The notes below the pieces were generated by a model. It did not search any database. It was not told where the DNA came from and saw only the letters and a list, made by a program, of their open reading frames with translations. From Lysobacteraceae bacterium 2PB (lineage in GTDB: Bacteria > Pseudomonadota > Gammaproteobacteria > Xanthomonadales > Xanthomonadaceae), in the NCBI GenBank assembly GCA_005502915.1, contig SCMT01000002.1:1-64000 (forward strand): a stretch of DNA of 64,000 nt, in the 5' to 3' direction. The position numbers and the translations under genes are program-made. This document shows, in pieces, positions 7,663-17,390 of the stretch. Position 1 is the first letter of the stretch, and each line of letters opens with the position of its first letter.

Positions 7663-9099
7663 TCACAGCTTCACCGCATCCGCGTTCGCGCGCACTTCGT
7701 CGAAGGTCCAGTCGCGCAGCAGTCGGCCGTCTTCCCACACCGTGACCATGGCGTCGTCGAAGCCGGCGGGCATCTCGACATCGGCCAGAGACGCGGCCTC
7801 GGCGGAGACCGGCACGGTCCTGTAGCTGCCGTACTCGCGATGGCGCAGCAGGGTCATGCGACCGCGCTTGCTCTGCTTGCCCTTGTCGGTGACCGGATCC
7901 TTGTACACGTCGATCCACTGGCCGTCGACGCGCGCGGCGCTGCACTTGAGCGCGAACTTCTGCGTGTCGCGGTTCAGCTGCTGCAGCAGCGCGCCGCCCA
8001 TGCCGAAGGCGATGTTGTCGGTGGCGTAGCCGTCGCTGGTCACGCGCTCGAGGATCGCGCGCAGGCTGGTCGGGTTGATGCCGTCGCCCTGGATCACGCG
8101 GACGTGGTTCAGCACCTTGTAGCCCTTGCTGTTCACCGTATGCCCGAACGCTTCGTCGAGCAGTTCGATGCACTGGTGCACCACCGCGACCGGGTCGCCG
8201 GAATCGGGACGCACCACCAGCGTGCCGCCGGAGGCGATCACCTCGTCGCGCAGGGTCTTGCCCCAGTGTTCGCGGATCGCGTGGTAGATGTCGTAGCTGT
8301 CCGACACCACGGCGACGATGCTGCCGGGCTTCGCGAACTGCCGGAGCATGTTGCGATAGGCATCGAGTTCGCGCTCGCGGCCCCAGCTGGTGATCGTGCT
8401 GTGCTCGGCCGCAGGAATCGAGAAACCAGCCATCGGCGCGTGGTAGTGCGCGCGCGCCAGCAGCAGGCCCGACACGGTGTCGGTGCCCATGAAGTTCACC
8501 AGGTGCGCCGCGCCGCCGAACGCGGCCGATTCCAGGCTGGACACGCCGCGCGCGCCGAAGTCGTGCAGCTTGAACGGCAGCTGCCCGGTGGGATCGTCGC
8601 TGGTGCGTTCGAGGAACTGGCGGATCGTCTGCTTCGCGTGCCAGCTGATCGTGGCGACGGTGATCGGGTACCAGATGCGCAGCAGCATCGTTTCGAGATA
8701 CGACGGCACCCAGAAGGCGGCGGGATCGGTCGACTCGATGGTCATCAGCGCGTGATGCGTAGGCACGACGCTGCCTTCGGGGACCGCACGGATGCGGATC
8801 GGCAGGTGGCCGCCGAGGCGGTCGACGATGTCGCGCCAGCCGGCCTCGTTGAACGGCTCGCCGTGCGCCGCGAACAGGTCGCGCGCTTCGTCCACGTCCG
8901 CATGGGTGATCGGCGTGGACAGGTATTCCTTGAGGATCGCCTGCAGGCCGAAGAACACCGTGCGGTCGTGCACGCCGCCGCGCGATTCGACGTAGAAGAA
9001 CGTGGCGTCGGTGCCGGGCGGGTACTGCAGCCAGTGGCTGGCCTTGTAGCTGTCGGTGTTGAGCAGCAGGTTGCGCAGGGAATGGTTGAGCGATTGCAT
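7663..9099 (-). CDS. nadV: Nicotinamide phosphoribosyltransferase NadV
   Basis: A 478-residue NAMPT-type enzyme that joins nicotinamide and PRPP to give nicotinamide mononucleotide. Diagnostic stretches are LLLNTDSYKASHWLQYPPG near the N-terminus, KLHDFGARGVSSLESAAFGG, the PRPP/phosphate-binding TLVVRPDSGDP and VIQGDGINPTSL. Length agrees with bacterial NadV (about 460-490). AAGGAG lies about 10 bases before the ATG. It follows nadM by 66 bases on the same strand, so the two enzymes form a complete two-step nicotinamide to NAD salvage route that bypasses deamidation. Confidence 0.93.
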   Translation of the reverse strand: MQSLNHSLRNLLLNTDSYKASHWLQYPPGTDATFFYVESRGGVHDRTVFFGLQAILKEYLSTPITHADVDEARDLFAAHGEPFNEAGWRDIVDRLGGHLPIRIRAVPEGSVVPTHHALMTIESTDPAAFWVPSYLETMLLRIWYPITVATISWHAKQTIRQFLERTSDDPTGQLPFKLHDFGARGVSSLESAAFGGAAHLVNFMGTDTVSGLLLARAHYHAPMAGFSIPAAEHSTITSWGRERELDAYRNMLRQFAKPGSIVAVVSDSYDIYHAIREHWGKTLRDEVIASGGTLVVRPDSGDPVAVVHQCIELLDEAFGHTVNSKGYKVLNHVRVIQGDGINPTSLRAILERVTSDGYATDNIAFGMGGALLQQLNRDTQKFALKCSAARVDGQWIDVYKDPVTDKGKQSKRGRMTLLRHREYGSYRTVPVSAEAASLADVEMPAGFDDAMVTVWEDGRLLRDWTFDEVRANADAVKL

Positions 9100-9165
9100 G
9101 ACGGGAAGCTCCTTCGCGTCGGTGGAAGCCGCCGGTCTATCCGGCGACGGGTGTGCGGTCGCGCC

Positions 9166-10242
9166 TCAGACGCGGCCGAGGAAGAATTCGAGGATGTGCA
9201 GGTGGTCTTCGTACAGCTTCGGCCCCATCTCCAGCGCCTCGCTCACCGGCACCCAGCGCGCCTTGTCGGCATCGTCGCCGCCGCGTACCTCGGGCAGTTC
9301 GCCGCTCGGGAAATCGAAGTGGAAGGCGTGGGTGATCGTGCGTCCGCGCTGGCTGCGCTCGGGATGGTCGAACACGTGCTGGCGCCTGAGCGAGCCCTTC
9401 AGCACCGGCACCGGGATCTTCAGCCGGGTTTCCTCGCGTAACTCGCGCAGGCAGCTGTCGAGCAGCGCTTCGTTCTGGCCGACGAAGCCGCCGGGCAGCG
9501 CCCACAGCCCCTTGCCGGGCTCGGCGCGGCGGCGTACCAGCAGCACGTGCCCGGAATGCACCACCACCGCGTCGGTGGTGACGAAGGTCGGCGGATACGG
9601 CGCGTCCTTCCACGCGGCCTTGTACTGCTCGATGAAGCGGTATTCCGCGACCAGCTGCGTGTAGGCCGGCGAGCTCTTGCGGAAGGCTTCGAGCATCTCG
9701 AACACCGGCTGCGGCACGTTCGCGCGCAGCATCAGCAGCGCGCCGTGGAAGTCGATGCCGCCGGCTTCGAACAGATAGCGGCGCAGTTCCGTCGCCGACA
9801 GCGCCTGGGTGTGCTGCACGTCGACCAGCGGCCACTGCGGGAATTCGCGGAGGTAGTAGCTCGACGCATCCTTGTCGAAACCGATCAGCCCGACGCGCGC
9901 GTTCGCATCGCCGCCGTCGTCGCGGATCGCATCGGCCACGGTGCGCTGCACCCCGGCGATCCACAGGCTTTCGTTGTACAGGTGGTCGCGCAGCGGGCGC
10001 AGGATCAAGCGGTCGGCCGCGTCGTCCAGCGCCGCCTGGATCATCACCGAACGCTCGGCGACCGACCACGGATTGCGCAGGCTGCGGGGGGTGTCGGCCG
10101 AGCCGATCAGAAAGATGACTTTTCGCGCGCGCCCCAGTGCGTGGCGGGCGACGGCCGCATGGCCGTTGTGGAAGGGCTCGAAGCGCCCGATGAAGACCAG
10201 GTAATCGAAATCGACCGCAGTGCGGTCCGGTGTACGTTCCAT
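9166..10242 (-). CDS. nadM: Bifunctional NMN adenylyltransferase / Nudix hydrolase
   Basis: A 358-residue two-domain protein. The N-terminal half is a nucleotidyltransferase with FIGRFEPFHNGH, the family's (H/F)xGH-type signature, and a later SATELRRYLFE segment corresponding to the ISSTxxR-like motif; it converts NMN and ATP to NAD. The C-terminal half is a Nudix domain with the box GGFVGQNEALLDSCLRELRE followed by ET; the usual Gly near the end of the box is Arg. From family knowledge such NadM-Nudix fusions couple NAD synthesis to ADP-ribose or related pyrophosphate hydrolysis. GGGAG precedes the ATG by about 5 bases. First gene of the nadM-nadV operon. Confidence 0.92.
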   Translation of the reverse strand: MERTPDRTAVDFDYLVFIGRFEPFHNGHAAVARHALGRARKVIFLIGSADTPRSLRNPWSVAERSVMIQAALDDAADRLILRPLRDHLYNESLWIAGVQRTVADAIRDDGGDANARVGLIGFDKDASSYYLREFPQWPLVDVQHTQALSATELRRYLFEAGGIDFHGALLMLRANVPQPVFEMLEAFRKSSPAYTQLVAEYRFIEQYKAAWKDAPYPPTFVTTDAVVVHSGHVLLVRRRAEPGKGLWALPGGFVGQNEALLDSCLRELREETRLKIPVPVLKGSLRRQHVFDHPERSQRGRTITHAFHFDFPSGELPEVRGGDDADKARWVPVSEALEMGPKLYEDHLHILEFFLGRV

Positions 10243-10398
10243 GAGGCTCCCTCACGGTTGGGTGGACGGCGCCGGGTCTGTCCCGACGCCTGAGTTCAAT
10301 CGTACTCCGATGACGTATCCGCGCAAGTGTCGCCATGCGGATTCGCCGATGCTGTTCGCGGCGTGCGCATCGGTCGCCTCCACGACCGATGCGTATGA

Positions 10399-11277
10399 TC
10401 ACCCGCCCATCAGCGGGCTGGTCATCCGACGGCTGCTGCCCGGACTGTGGAACTGGTTCGGTGCGAGCGCGTCGGTCTGCTCGGCGGTGAGCCCCTGGCC
10501 GTCCAGCCAGGGAATGATCCTGCGCGGGCCGGGGATGTAGGCCTCCCACTTGCCGGGCTGGGGTTCGGGCACGCCTTCGGCGATGAACATCACGGGCATG
10601 GTGCCGATCCAGTGCGGTGCGTCGGCATACGGACCGGTCGTCGGTGGCTTGAACGTCCAGCCGCGCACCGCCTGGATGCTGAGCTTGGCGAAGGCGTCGC
10701 GCCACTGCGCCATGTGCTTCTCGCTGCCGATCGCGCGCAGGTTGACGTGGCTGGCGTCGATATTCATCACCTTGCCGTCGCGACCGATCTGCAGGTGGAG
10801 GTAGACCGTGGCGCCGATGCCGTTCGTCACGAGGACCTGGGGATAGGCGGGCATGCGGCCTTTGCGCGCGATCGTCACCCTGGCCTCGGGCGGCAGGTCG
10901 ACATTGAAGCTCGCGCTGCGCAGCTCCACCGTGTGCCGGTTCTCGTCCAGGGGCTTGACCACGTACAGCAGCGACATCCGCGAGCGGGTGGCCTGCGCGT
11001 CGGCCAGCGCCACCGGCTCGAAGGTCCATTTCGATGCCAGCTTCGCGGTGAGGTCGACGATGCCCTTCGGCAGCGTGTCCGCGCCGTCGAGCGTGTGCCC
11101 CAGCACCGTGCCGTCGGCGGCGATGACGATGTCGCCGCTGACCAGCAGGCTGGATTCGGCCTGGCGGCGGATGGCGTCGTCGTCGCGCTTGGCGGCGTGC
11201 GCGGACACGGCGGCGCACAGGCAGAGCAGGGTGCCGAAGAGGCGGAGCGGTGTGATGGAGCGCATCGTGATGTCCAT
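10399..11277 (-). CDS. Exported TonB-C-like protein of unknown function
   Basis: A protein of about 292 residues with a signal peptide (MRSITPLRLFGTLLCLCAAVSAHAA, cut after AHA). The mature part holds two segments of the type seen in TonB C-terminal domains: one near GTVLGHTLDGADTLP and another around PAYPQVLVTNGIGATVYLHL ... KVMNIDASHV. It has no cytoplasmic or transmembrane anchor, so it is probably a free periplasmic protein and not a working energy transducer. The start is either 11277 (MDITMRS) or 11265 (MRSITPL); neither has a clear ribosome site. Monocistronic, divergent from the Kef-type gene. Confidence 0.55.
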   Translation of the reverse strand: MDITMRSITPLRLFGTLLCLCAAVSAHAAKRDDDAIRRQAESSLLVSGDIVIAADGTVLGHTLDGADTLPKGIVDLTAKLASKWTFEPVALADAQATRSRMSLLYVVKPLDENRHTVELRSASFNVDLPPEARVTIARKGRMPAYPQVLVTNGIGATVYLHLQIGRDGKVMNIDASHVNLRAIGSEKHMAQWRDAFAKLSIQAVRGWTFKPPTTGPYADAPHWIGTMPVMFIAEGVPEPQPGKWEAYIPGPRRIIPWLDGQGLTAEQTDALAPNQFHSPGSSRRMTSPLMGG

Positions 11278-11390
11278 GGTGCCTGGGTCCGGGTGGCAGC
11301 GTAGCAAACCGGACCCGGGGTGATGCTGCGTTCCTGCCATGCGATTGCGGCCTGTCCGATGCCCGGCTAAGGTCGTCGCCGGAGGTGTCC

Positions 11391-13196
11391 ATGCACGGTG
11401 ACGGTCTGCAACTCGCGTTGGTCTTTCTGCTCGCGGCGGTGATCGCCGTGCCGCTGTTCAAGCGTTTCGGCCTGGGCGCGGTACTCGGCTACCTGGCGGC
11501 GGGCGTGGCGCTGGGGCCGTTCGGGGCCAAGGTGGTGCCCGATGCCGCGCCGGTGCTCACCGCGAGCGAAATCGGTGTCGTGATGATGCTGTTCGTGATC
11601 GGCCTGGAGCTGTCCCCTGCGCGGCTGTGGGTGATGCGCCGGCCGGTGTTCGGCATGGGCGGCCTGCAGGTACTGCTGTCGGGCCTGGCGCTGGGCGGGA
11701 TCGGCCTGATGGCGGGTTTGGGCTGGAAGGCCGCGCTGGTGGTCGGTCTGGCGCTGGCGCTCTCGTCGACGGCGGTGAGCCTGCAGCTGCTGTCCGAGCG
11801 CAAGGCGCTGAACACCGAGCATGGGCGCACGGGCTTCGCGATCCTGCTGTTCCAGGACATCGCGGCGATCCCGCTGATCGCGGCGGTGCCGCTGCTGGGC
11901 GCGGCGGCGGCGAGTCCGGATCCGATCTGGCACGACGTGCTGAAGGCGGTGGGCGCGATCGCGGCGGTGGTGATCGGCGGTCGCGTCCTGCTGCGCCAGC
12001 TGTTCCGCCTCGCGGCGCGCATCGGCGTGCCGGAGATGCTGACCGCCAGCGCCCTGTTCGCGGTGCTCGGCGCGGGCTGGGTGATGCACCTGGCCGGCCT
12101 GAGCATGGGCCTGGGCGCCTTCCTCGCCGGCGTGCTGCTGGCCGATTCGGAATTCCGCCACGAGATCGAATCGCAGATCGAGCCCTTCAAGGGCCTGCTG
12201 CTGGGCCTGTTCTTCATGGCCGTGGGCATGAGCATCGACCTGAAGCTGATCGCGGCCGAGCCGGGCATGATCGTGCTCGGCACCTGCGTGCTGCTGCTGG
12301 TGAAGTCGCTGGTGCTGTTCACGATCGCCAGGCGCCCCGGACGCATGGGCTGGCGCGAGGCGCTGCAACTGGCGGCGGTCATGGCGCTCGGGGGCGAATT
12401 CGCGTTCGTGGTGCTGTCGGAAGCGGTGAAGGCGCGCCTGATCGACGAAGCGCTGCAGAACCGGCTCATCGCGATCGTCGGCCTGTCGATGGCGCTGACG
12501 CCGCTGTCGGTGATTGCGGCCTCGCGCGTGCTGCGCGCGCATCCCGACAGTGCGCCCGTCCGCGAGTTCGATGCGCTGCCGTCCGGGCATCCGCAGGTGA
12601 TCCTGGCCGGCTTCGGCCGTTTCGGGCAGATCGTGGCGCGCATGCTGGTGGCGCAGAAGATCCCGTTCGTCGCCCTGGAGACCGATGCGCGTCATGTCGA
12701 CTTCGTCCGTCGCTTCGGCAATGCGGTCTACTACGGCGACCCGTCGCGGCCCGACCTGCTGCGCTCGGCGGGCGCGGCGCACGCGGTGCTGTTCATCAAT
12801 GCGATCGACAATGCCGAAGCCAACATCCGGGTGACGCGGGTGGTGCGCCGGCTGTATCCGAACATGCGCATCTTCGCCCGCGCCCACGATCGCCGGCATG
12901 CCTGGCAGCTGATGGACCTCGGTGCGGAGGTGACGCGCGAGACCTTCGCCTCCGGCCTGGAGATGGGCCGCGATGTCCTGATCGCGCTGGGCATGAGCGA
13001 AGAGCAGGCCACGCAGCGCGTGCAGAAGTTCCGTCGCCACGACGAGGAGCTGCTCGCGACGCAGCACCTGATCTACGACGACGAAGCCGCGCTGCTGGAA
13101 AGTGCGAAGCAGGCGCGCAGCGAGCTGGAGCAGCTGTTCGAGGCGGATGTGGAGGAGCAGAGCGAAGCGCCGGCGGACGAGACGCGGATGACGTAG
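11391..13196 (+). CDS. Kef-type cation/proton antiporter with RCK domain
   Basis: A 601-residue inner-membrane protein of the CPA2 family. The first 390 or so residues form 12-13 membrane spans with the typical FVIGLELSPARLW and LALALSSTAVSLQLL segments and FFMAVGMSIDL. A cytosolic regulatory RCK/TrkA-N domain follows from about residue 400, opening with the Rossmann motif VILAGFGRFGQIVARML, and ends in an acidic tail. Members (KefB/KefC) export potassium in exchange for protons during electrophile stress and are gated by glutathione; whether this one responds to glutathione cannot be read off. The ATG at 11391 is preceded by GGAGG (11381-11385) and is preferred over an in-frame GTG at 11385. 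Confidence 0.85.
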   Translation: MHGDGLQLALVFLLAAVIAVPLFKRFGLGAVLGYLAAGVALGPFGAKVVPDAAPVLTASEIGVVMMLFVIGLELSPARLWVMRRPVFGMGGLQVLLSGLALGGIGLMAGLGWKAALVVGLALALSSTAVSLQLLSERKALNTEHGRTGFAILLFQDIAAIPLIAAVPLLGAAAASPDPIWHDVLKAVGAIAAVVIGGRVLLRQLFRLAARIGVPEMLTASALFAVLGAGWVMHLAGLSMGLGAFLAGVLLADSEFRHEIESQIEPFKGLLLGLFFMAVGMSIDLKLIAAEPGMIVLGTCVLLLVKSLVLFTIARRPGRMGWREALQLAAVMALGGEFAFVVLSEAVKARLIDEALQNRLIAIVGLSMALTPLSVIAASRVLRAHPDSAPVREFDALPSGHPQVILAGFGRFGQIVARMLVAQKIPFVALETDARHVDFVRRFGNAVYYGDPSRPDLLRSAGAAHAVLFINAIDNAEANIRVTRVVRRLYPNMRIFARAHDRRHAWQLMDLGAEVTRETFASGLEMGRDVLIALGMSEEQATQRVQKFRRHDEELLATQHLIYDDEAALLESAKQARSELEQLFEADVEEQSEAPADETRMT

Positions 13197-13204
13197 CCGC
13201 TCAA

Positions 13205-13353
13205 GCCCCCTTTGCAAAAGGGGGCCGACGCGCGCAGCGCGGCGGGGGGATTTGTCGAACGCGAGCATCGCCGCTGACGTGCCGTGGGTGGCGATCGGAC
13301 CGAAAATCCCCCGCGGCCGCTTCGCGACCGCCGCCCCCTTTTGCAAAGGGGGC
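13205..13353. repeat. 149-bp composite inverted repeat between convergent genes
   Basis: GCCCCCTTTGCAAAAGGGGGC (13205-13225) and its exact inverse complement (13333-13353) bracket a second inner pair, CGGGGGGATTT (13244-13254) against AAAATCCCCCG (13303-13313). Each outer arm is itself nearly self-complementary. Elements built on CCCCCTTTGCAAAGGGGG are dispersed repeats in several proteobacteria. It separates the convergent antiporter and ankyrin genes and could also end transcription in both directions. Confidence 0.75.
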
Positions 13354-13383
13354 TGTGCGCGATGGACGCCGAGCCTTTCGCGC

Positions 13384-16300
13384 CTACTCCCGATCCTTCA
13401 GGAACCGTGCCATCGACACCTGGCCGGTCTGCGGCGCGAATTCGGCGGCGACGTCGATGAAGCCGCGCATCACCGCGATCTCGCGCGGTGTGCGGTTGAG
13501 CGCGTCGCGCGCGTCCGGCTCGGCGCCGTCGCGCATCAGCTGCTGGGTGACTTTCAGCAAACCGTGCAGTGCAGCGAGGTGCAGCGGACCGAAGCCGCGC
13601 GGGTCGCGGACCTTCAGGTGCGCGCCTTCGTCGAGCAGGCGTTCCATGCCGGCGATGACCACGTCCTCGTCGCAGGCGGTGCCCGGTTCGGCGCGCGCGC
13701 CGAGCAGCAGCAGCAGCGGCGTGACGTTGCCCGCGGCGGGGGTGTCGGGATCGGCGCCGGCCAGCAGCAGCGCGTCGAACAGGGCCACCAGCCGGCGGCG
13801 GTCGCGGCAGGTGAAGCCGAACAGCGCGGCGCAGTGCAGCGGCGTCAGACCCTGGGCATCGGTGGCGTTGATGTTCGCGCCTGCGGCGAGCAGGCGCGAG
13901 CAGACTTCCGGCAGGCCCAGCGCGGCGGCGAGCATCAGCACGGTGACATCGCCGGGCAGGCGCTGCTCCAGCGTGGCACCGGCGGCGAGCAGGCGGTCGA
14001 CGATCTCGATCTGGCGCATGCTCACCGCCGCCGACAGCGGCGTGGCGCCGGTGCGCGCCGCGATTTCCGGGTCGGCGCCGCGCGCGAGCAGCAGTTCGAT
14101 CACGCCGCGATGACCGCCGCCGGCGGCACGCAGCAGGGCGGTGCAGCCCTGGCTGTCGACGGTGTCGATCGGCATGCCCAGGTCGAGCAGGCGGCGCACG
14201 GCATCGGCGTCGCCGATGGTGGCGGCCTGCGGCAGGTCCGAGGGCCGCAGCGCGCGGCCGGGCAGCTGCCAGTGGCGCCAGTCCAGCCAGTCGGCGAGGT
14301 CGCGACGACCGCTGGCCAGGGCCACGCCCAGCGGCGTCTGCCCGTCGGCGGCGCGCACGTTCGGCGAGGCACCGTGCAGGATCAGCTGCTTGAGGATGGG
14401 TTCGCGGCGCAGCGCGGCGGCGAGGTGCAGCGCGGTCATGCCGTGGTGGTCGCGCGCGCCGAAATCCACGCCGATTTCGATCAGCCGCGCGATCAGCCCG
14501 CTCCAGCCCAGGCGCACGGCCAGGGTGAGCGGCGGGTCGCCGGCCGTGCTGGTGGCGAACGGGTCGGCGCCGCGTTCGAGCAGGTCCAGCGCGAGCTTCT
14601 CCAGGCCGCGGTCCGCACGGTCGGCGGCGACGCAGGCGGCGAGGAAGCGGGCCAGGCCGCCGGCACCGGCGGGCGACACCCCGCGACGCAGCAGCTGCTG
14701 GATCGGCACCGTCGCCACCGGTCCCAGCGCCAGCCAGGCGAACAGCGGCGTGTCCCCGTGGCGGTCGCGGGTCTCGGGATCGGCGCCGTGGCGCAGCAGC
14801 CAGTCGATATGCACCGGTTCGGCCGGCGAGTCGCCGTCGTGCAGCAGGCTGCCGAGTTCGCGCGGCGACACCAGCGGCAGCAGGCGCGACAGGAGGTCCT
14901 CGCGGCCTTCGTACAGTGCGTCGCGCAGCATCGCGATCGGCGCGCGATCCGGCGGCGGCGCCTCGTTGTCGGCATCGGGGCCGACGCTGGCCGGCAGCAG
15001 GTACTTGGGATCGATCGCCGAGACCAGCGCCCAGCGCCCGGCGGCGGCGGCGCAGTCGATCGCGGCGCGGCCTTCGGCGTCGCGATGGTGACGATCCAGG
15101 CCGAGGTCGAGCAGGGTCGCGATCAGCCCCGGCGAGGGCGCATCGGCGAGGCAGGCGAGGATCAGGGCATGGCGGCCCTGCGCATCGACTGCGTGCACGT
15201 CCGGGCGCGCCGGCAGCAGCGCCTTCAGCGCGGGCAGGCGCGCGCCGCGCGCGGCGTCGAGGAAGGGCGTGCGCTGCGCGTTGTCGCGGGCATGCACGTC
15301 GGCGCCGGCACCGAGCAGGATGCCGATGATGTCGGCGTGCCCGGCCAGCGCGGCCTCGTGCAGCGCGCTGCGCCCGCGCATGTCGCGCGCGTCGACCTTG
15401 GCGCGGTGCTTGAGCAGCAGCTGCACGCCGGCGGGATCGTCCTCGTCGCCGCCGGCCGCCGCGTGCAGCGCCGGCAGCGCGCCCGGCAGGTCGGGCTTCG
15501 CGCCGCGTTCGAGCAGGAAGCGCGCGAGCCGCCAGTTGCCCGAGGTGCAGGCGATCGCCAGCGGCGAGGCGTGGTCGTGGTTGAGCGGATCGATCTCCGC
15601 GCCGGCGTCGCGCAGCAGCGCGGCGACGCCCGGGTCGGAACTGCGTGCGGCATGATGCAGCGGCGTGTTGCCTTCGCCGTCGGCGATGCGCGGGTCGGCG
15701 CCGTTGGCGAGCAGGGTCATCACCGCTTCCGGACGCCCGTGCCAGCTGTCGCGGGTGGCCGCGACCAGCGGGGTCATCCCGCCGTGCGGCCCGTTGACGT
15801 CGACGCCGTGCGCGATCAGGCCGCGCAGCAGGCGCAGGTCGGGCAGGACCGCCGCCAGCATCGGCAGCGTGCGCTGATCGCGGTCGTCGGGGCGGGGCAG
15901 CGCATGCGGGTTGGCGCCGGCCTCCAGCAGGCCGAGCGCGCGGTCGACGCGACCCTGGCGCGCGGCGGCGTAGAGCGCGGCGTCGAGGTCGTCCTCGTCG
16001 ACGGCGGTGGTCTCGGCCACGTCCTCGGCCAGGGCCTCCTGGAGCAGGGCCTCGGCGCTGAGCGGCGAGGGCGCGGCCATGCGCAGCAGCGCGACATGCG
16101 CCAGCGGCCACAGCACGGCGCACGCGGCCACGGCCGGCCAGCGCGCTGCGGCGGGCAGCAGGCCCGGCCACGCCAGCAGCACGATGCCGGCCAGCGGCAG
16201 GATCAGCAGCAGCGCGGCGAGCAGGCCGTGCCAGTCGCGGGTGTCGGTATTGCCCAGCGCGCGCCAGTGCTCGGCGAGCGTGCCGCCCTCGCCTTCGAGC

Positions 16301-16725
16301 CAGCGCCACAGCGGCCAGGTGCGCCACAAGCCGATCAGCGCGCCGCCGACGATCGCGCTGACCGACAGCGCGGCGCCGAGCGTGCGGCCCTGCAGCAGCG
16401 CGGCCAGCGGCCAGGCGATCAGTGCGGCGAAGGCGGCCAGCGCCAGCGCCCACAACGCCAGCAGCGGAAGTGCGTCGGTCATCCGCCCGCGTCCGCGCAT
16501 CGCCAGCGCGAACGCGGGCTGCGCGAGCAGGCCCGCGATCGCCACGAGACATGCGCCCAGGCCGCCGCCGACCAGCGCCGCGCCAACCCCGGCCACCCCG
16601 GTCAGCACGAGGCCCGCCAGCAGGGGCACCGGTGCCAGCCGTCTGCGCGGCGCAGTGTTCAGGACCGCGTCGGTCAAGACGGCGTCGTCCGACGCCATGC
16701 CGTCCCGGGGGGTGTTGTCAGGCAT
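13384..16725 (-). CDS. Giant membrane-anchored ankyrin-repeat protein (1113 aa)
   Basis: The N-terminal 235 residues contain several hydrophobic spans ([60 protein letters not shown]) and anchor the protein in the membrane. From about residue 240 to the end, more than 20 ankyrin units follow, recognisable by G-TPLHxAA and LLxxGADxxxRD patterns, e.g. [46 protein letters not shown]. Ankyrin arrays bind proteins; no enzymatic domain is seen, so this is probably a scaffold or regulator. Its start overlaps the ycgL stop by 8 bases (ATGCCTGA), implying translational coupling. The repeats are diverged and not copied at DNA level, so the array is old. Confidence 0.85.
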   Translation of the reverse strand: MPDNTPRDGMASDDAVLTDAVLNTAPRRRLAPVPLLAGLVLTGVAGVGAALVGGGLGACLVAIAGLLAQPAFALAMRGRGRMTDALPLLALWALALAAFAALIAWPLAALLQGRTLGAALSVSAIVGGALIGLWRTWPLWRWLEGEGGTLAEHWRALGNTDTRDWHGLLAALLLILPLAGIVLLAWPGLLPAAARWPAVAACAVLWPLAHVALLRMAAPSPLSAEALLQEALAEDVAETTAVDEDDLDAALYAAARQGRVDRALGLLEAGANPHALPRPDDRDQRTLPMLAAVLPDLRLLRGLIAHGVDVNGPHGGMTPLVAATRDSWHGRPEAVMTLLANGADPRIADGEGNTPLHHAARSSDPGVAALLRDAGAEIDPLNHDHASPLAIACTSGNWRLARFLLERGAKPDLPGALPALHAAAGGDEDDPAGVQLLLKHRAKVDARDMRGRSALHEAALAGHADIIGILLGAGADVHARDNAQRTPFLDAARGARLPALKALLPARPDVHAVDAQGRHALILACLADAPSPGLIATLLDLGLDRHHRDAEGRAAIDCAAAAGRWALVSAIDPKYLLPASVGPDADNEAPPPDRAPIAMLRDALYEGREDLLSRLLPLVSPRELGSLLHDGDSPAEPVHIDWLLRHGADPETRDRHGDTPLFAWLALGPVATVPIQQLLRRGVSPAGAGGLARFLAACVAADRADRGLEKLALDLLERGADPFATSTAGDPPLTLAVRLGWSGLIARLIEIGVDFGARDHHGMTALHLAAALRREPILKQLILHGASPNVRAADGQTPLGVALASGRRDLADWLDWRHWQLPGRALRPSDLPQAATIGDADAVRRLLDLGMPIDTVDSQGCTALLRAAGGGHRGVIELLLARGADPEIAARTGATPLSAAVSMRQIEIVDRLLAAGATLEQRLPGDVTVLMLAAALGLPEVCSRLLAAGANINATDAQGLTPLHCAALFGFTCRDRRRLVALFDALLLAGADPDTPAAGNVTPLLLLLGARAEPGTACDEDVVIAGMERLLDEGAHLKVRDPRGFGPLHLAALHGLLKVTQQLMRDGAEPDARDALNRTPREIAVMRGFIDVAAEFAPQTGQVSMARFLKDRE

Positions 16726-16987
16726 CCGTGCCCCAGTCGTCGGTCATCGGATCGAGCACGGTCCTGGGGAACTGCAGGTGGAAGCCGCGCTCGGCGAGGT
16801 TCGCGCGGACCACGGCGGCATCCGCCTGGGCCAGCTTCCGCTCGGGGGGCAGGGCCACGTCCAGCACGAAGCGCAGGTCGCCCAGCTGGGCGCGCACCGG
16901 CGGCGGCAGGCAGTCGAAGTCGTCGCGCGTGGCGAGGTAGACGTAGGTATCGGCCTTCCGCTGGCTCTTGTAAACGTAGGCGTGCAT
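16718..16987 (-). CDS. YcgL (DUF709) domain protein
   Basis: An 89-residue protein beginning [20 protein letters not shown], the standard YcgL start, and carrying [19 protein letters not shown] and a C-terminal [10 protein letters not shown]. YcgL is a small conserved gammaproteobacterial fold whose biochemical function is unknown. Length matches the family (85-110). It is the first gene of a two-gene operon with the ankyrin membrane protein, overlapping it by 8 bases. Confidence 0.9.
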   Translation of the reverse strand: MHAYVYKSQRKADTYVYLATRDDFDCLPPPVRAQLGDLRFVLDVALPPERKLAQADAAVVRANLAERGFHLQFPRTVLDPMTDDWGTDA

Positions 16988-17390
16988 GGCCGGGTGATGC
17001 CTCGGAGCGGACTCTCTGTGACAGGGAACGACGGCCGGCCCGCGGGCCGGCGGCAGTGCGACACGCCACAGGCCCGGAGAGGCCTGCCCCTGTCAGATCA
17101 ATCGCTTGCGAGACCGACCTGCGGCGGATGCGTGGGAGTATCGCCCAACTGCCCGATATTGTGGAACTTCGGGACGAATTGTGCGGGAAAGCACGCTTGC
17201 GGGCTAGGTCGGGGACAGGCGTTGCACGGATGTTCCGACGGCCGGCCGCGCGGGGCGTCGGGACGTGACCGGTGTCGTGGTCGCGCTGCTGTGCGCATCT
17301 TGGCCCGCGCCCCGGATCGCGCAGGGCGGCCCATGAAAAAGCCCACCGCAGGCTCTAAGCTGCGCCGACTTTCATCCGCTGGCGTGCCCC
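16988..17390. other. Divergent intergenic region (403 bp)
   Basis: No credible gene. It holds a perfect 18-base palindrome GCCGGCCCGCGGGCCGGC (17034-17051) and a small hairpin CAGGCC-N6-GGCCTG (17069-17086). It must contain the promoters of ycgL (minus) and of the S9 peptidase (plus), but no convincing -35/-10 pair could be chosen. Confidence 0.5.

Noticed and set aside
9166-10242. Prophage origin for nadM-nadV
   Set aside because: No phage structural, lysis or integrase genes are nearby, and base composition matches the chromosome.
10399-11277. Functional TonB protein
   Set aside because: It has a cleavable signal peptide and no membrane anchor or Pro-rich periplasmic linker, and exbB/exbD are not adjacent.
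13252-17268. Open frame of 1338 codons on the plus strand opposite the ankyrin gene
   Set aside because: It is the antisense shadow of a GC-rich gene; its product is Gln/Arg/Ala/Val repetitive sequence without any domain, while the minus strand gives clear ankyrin repeats.
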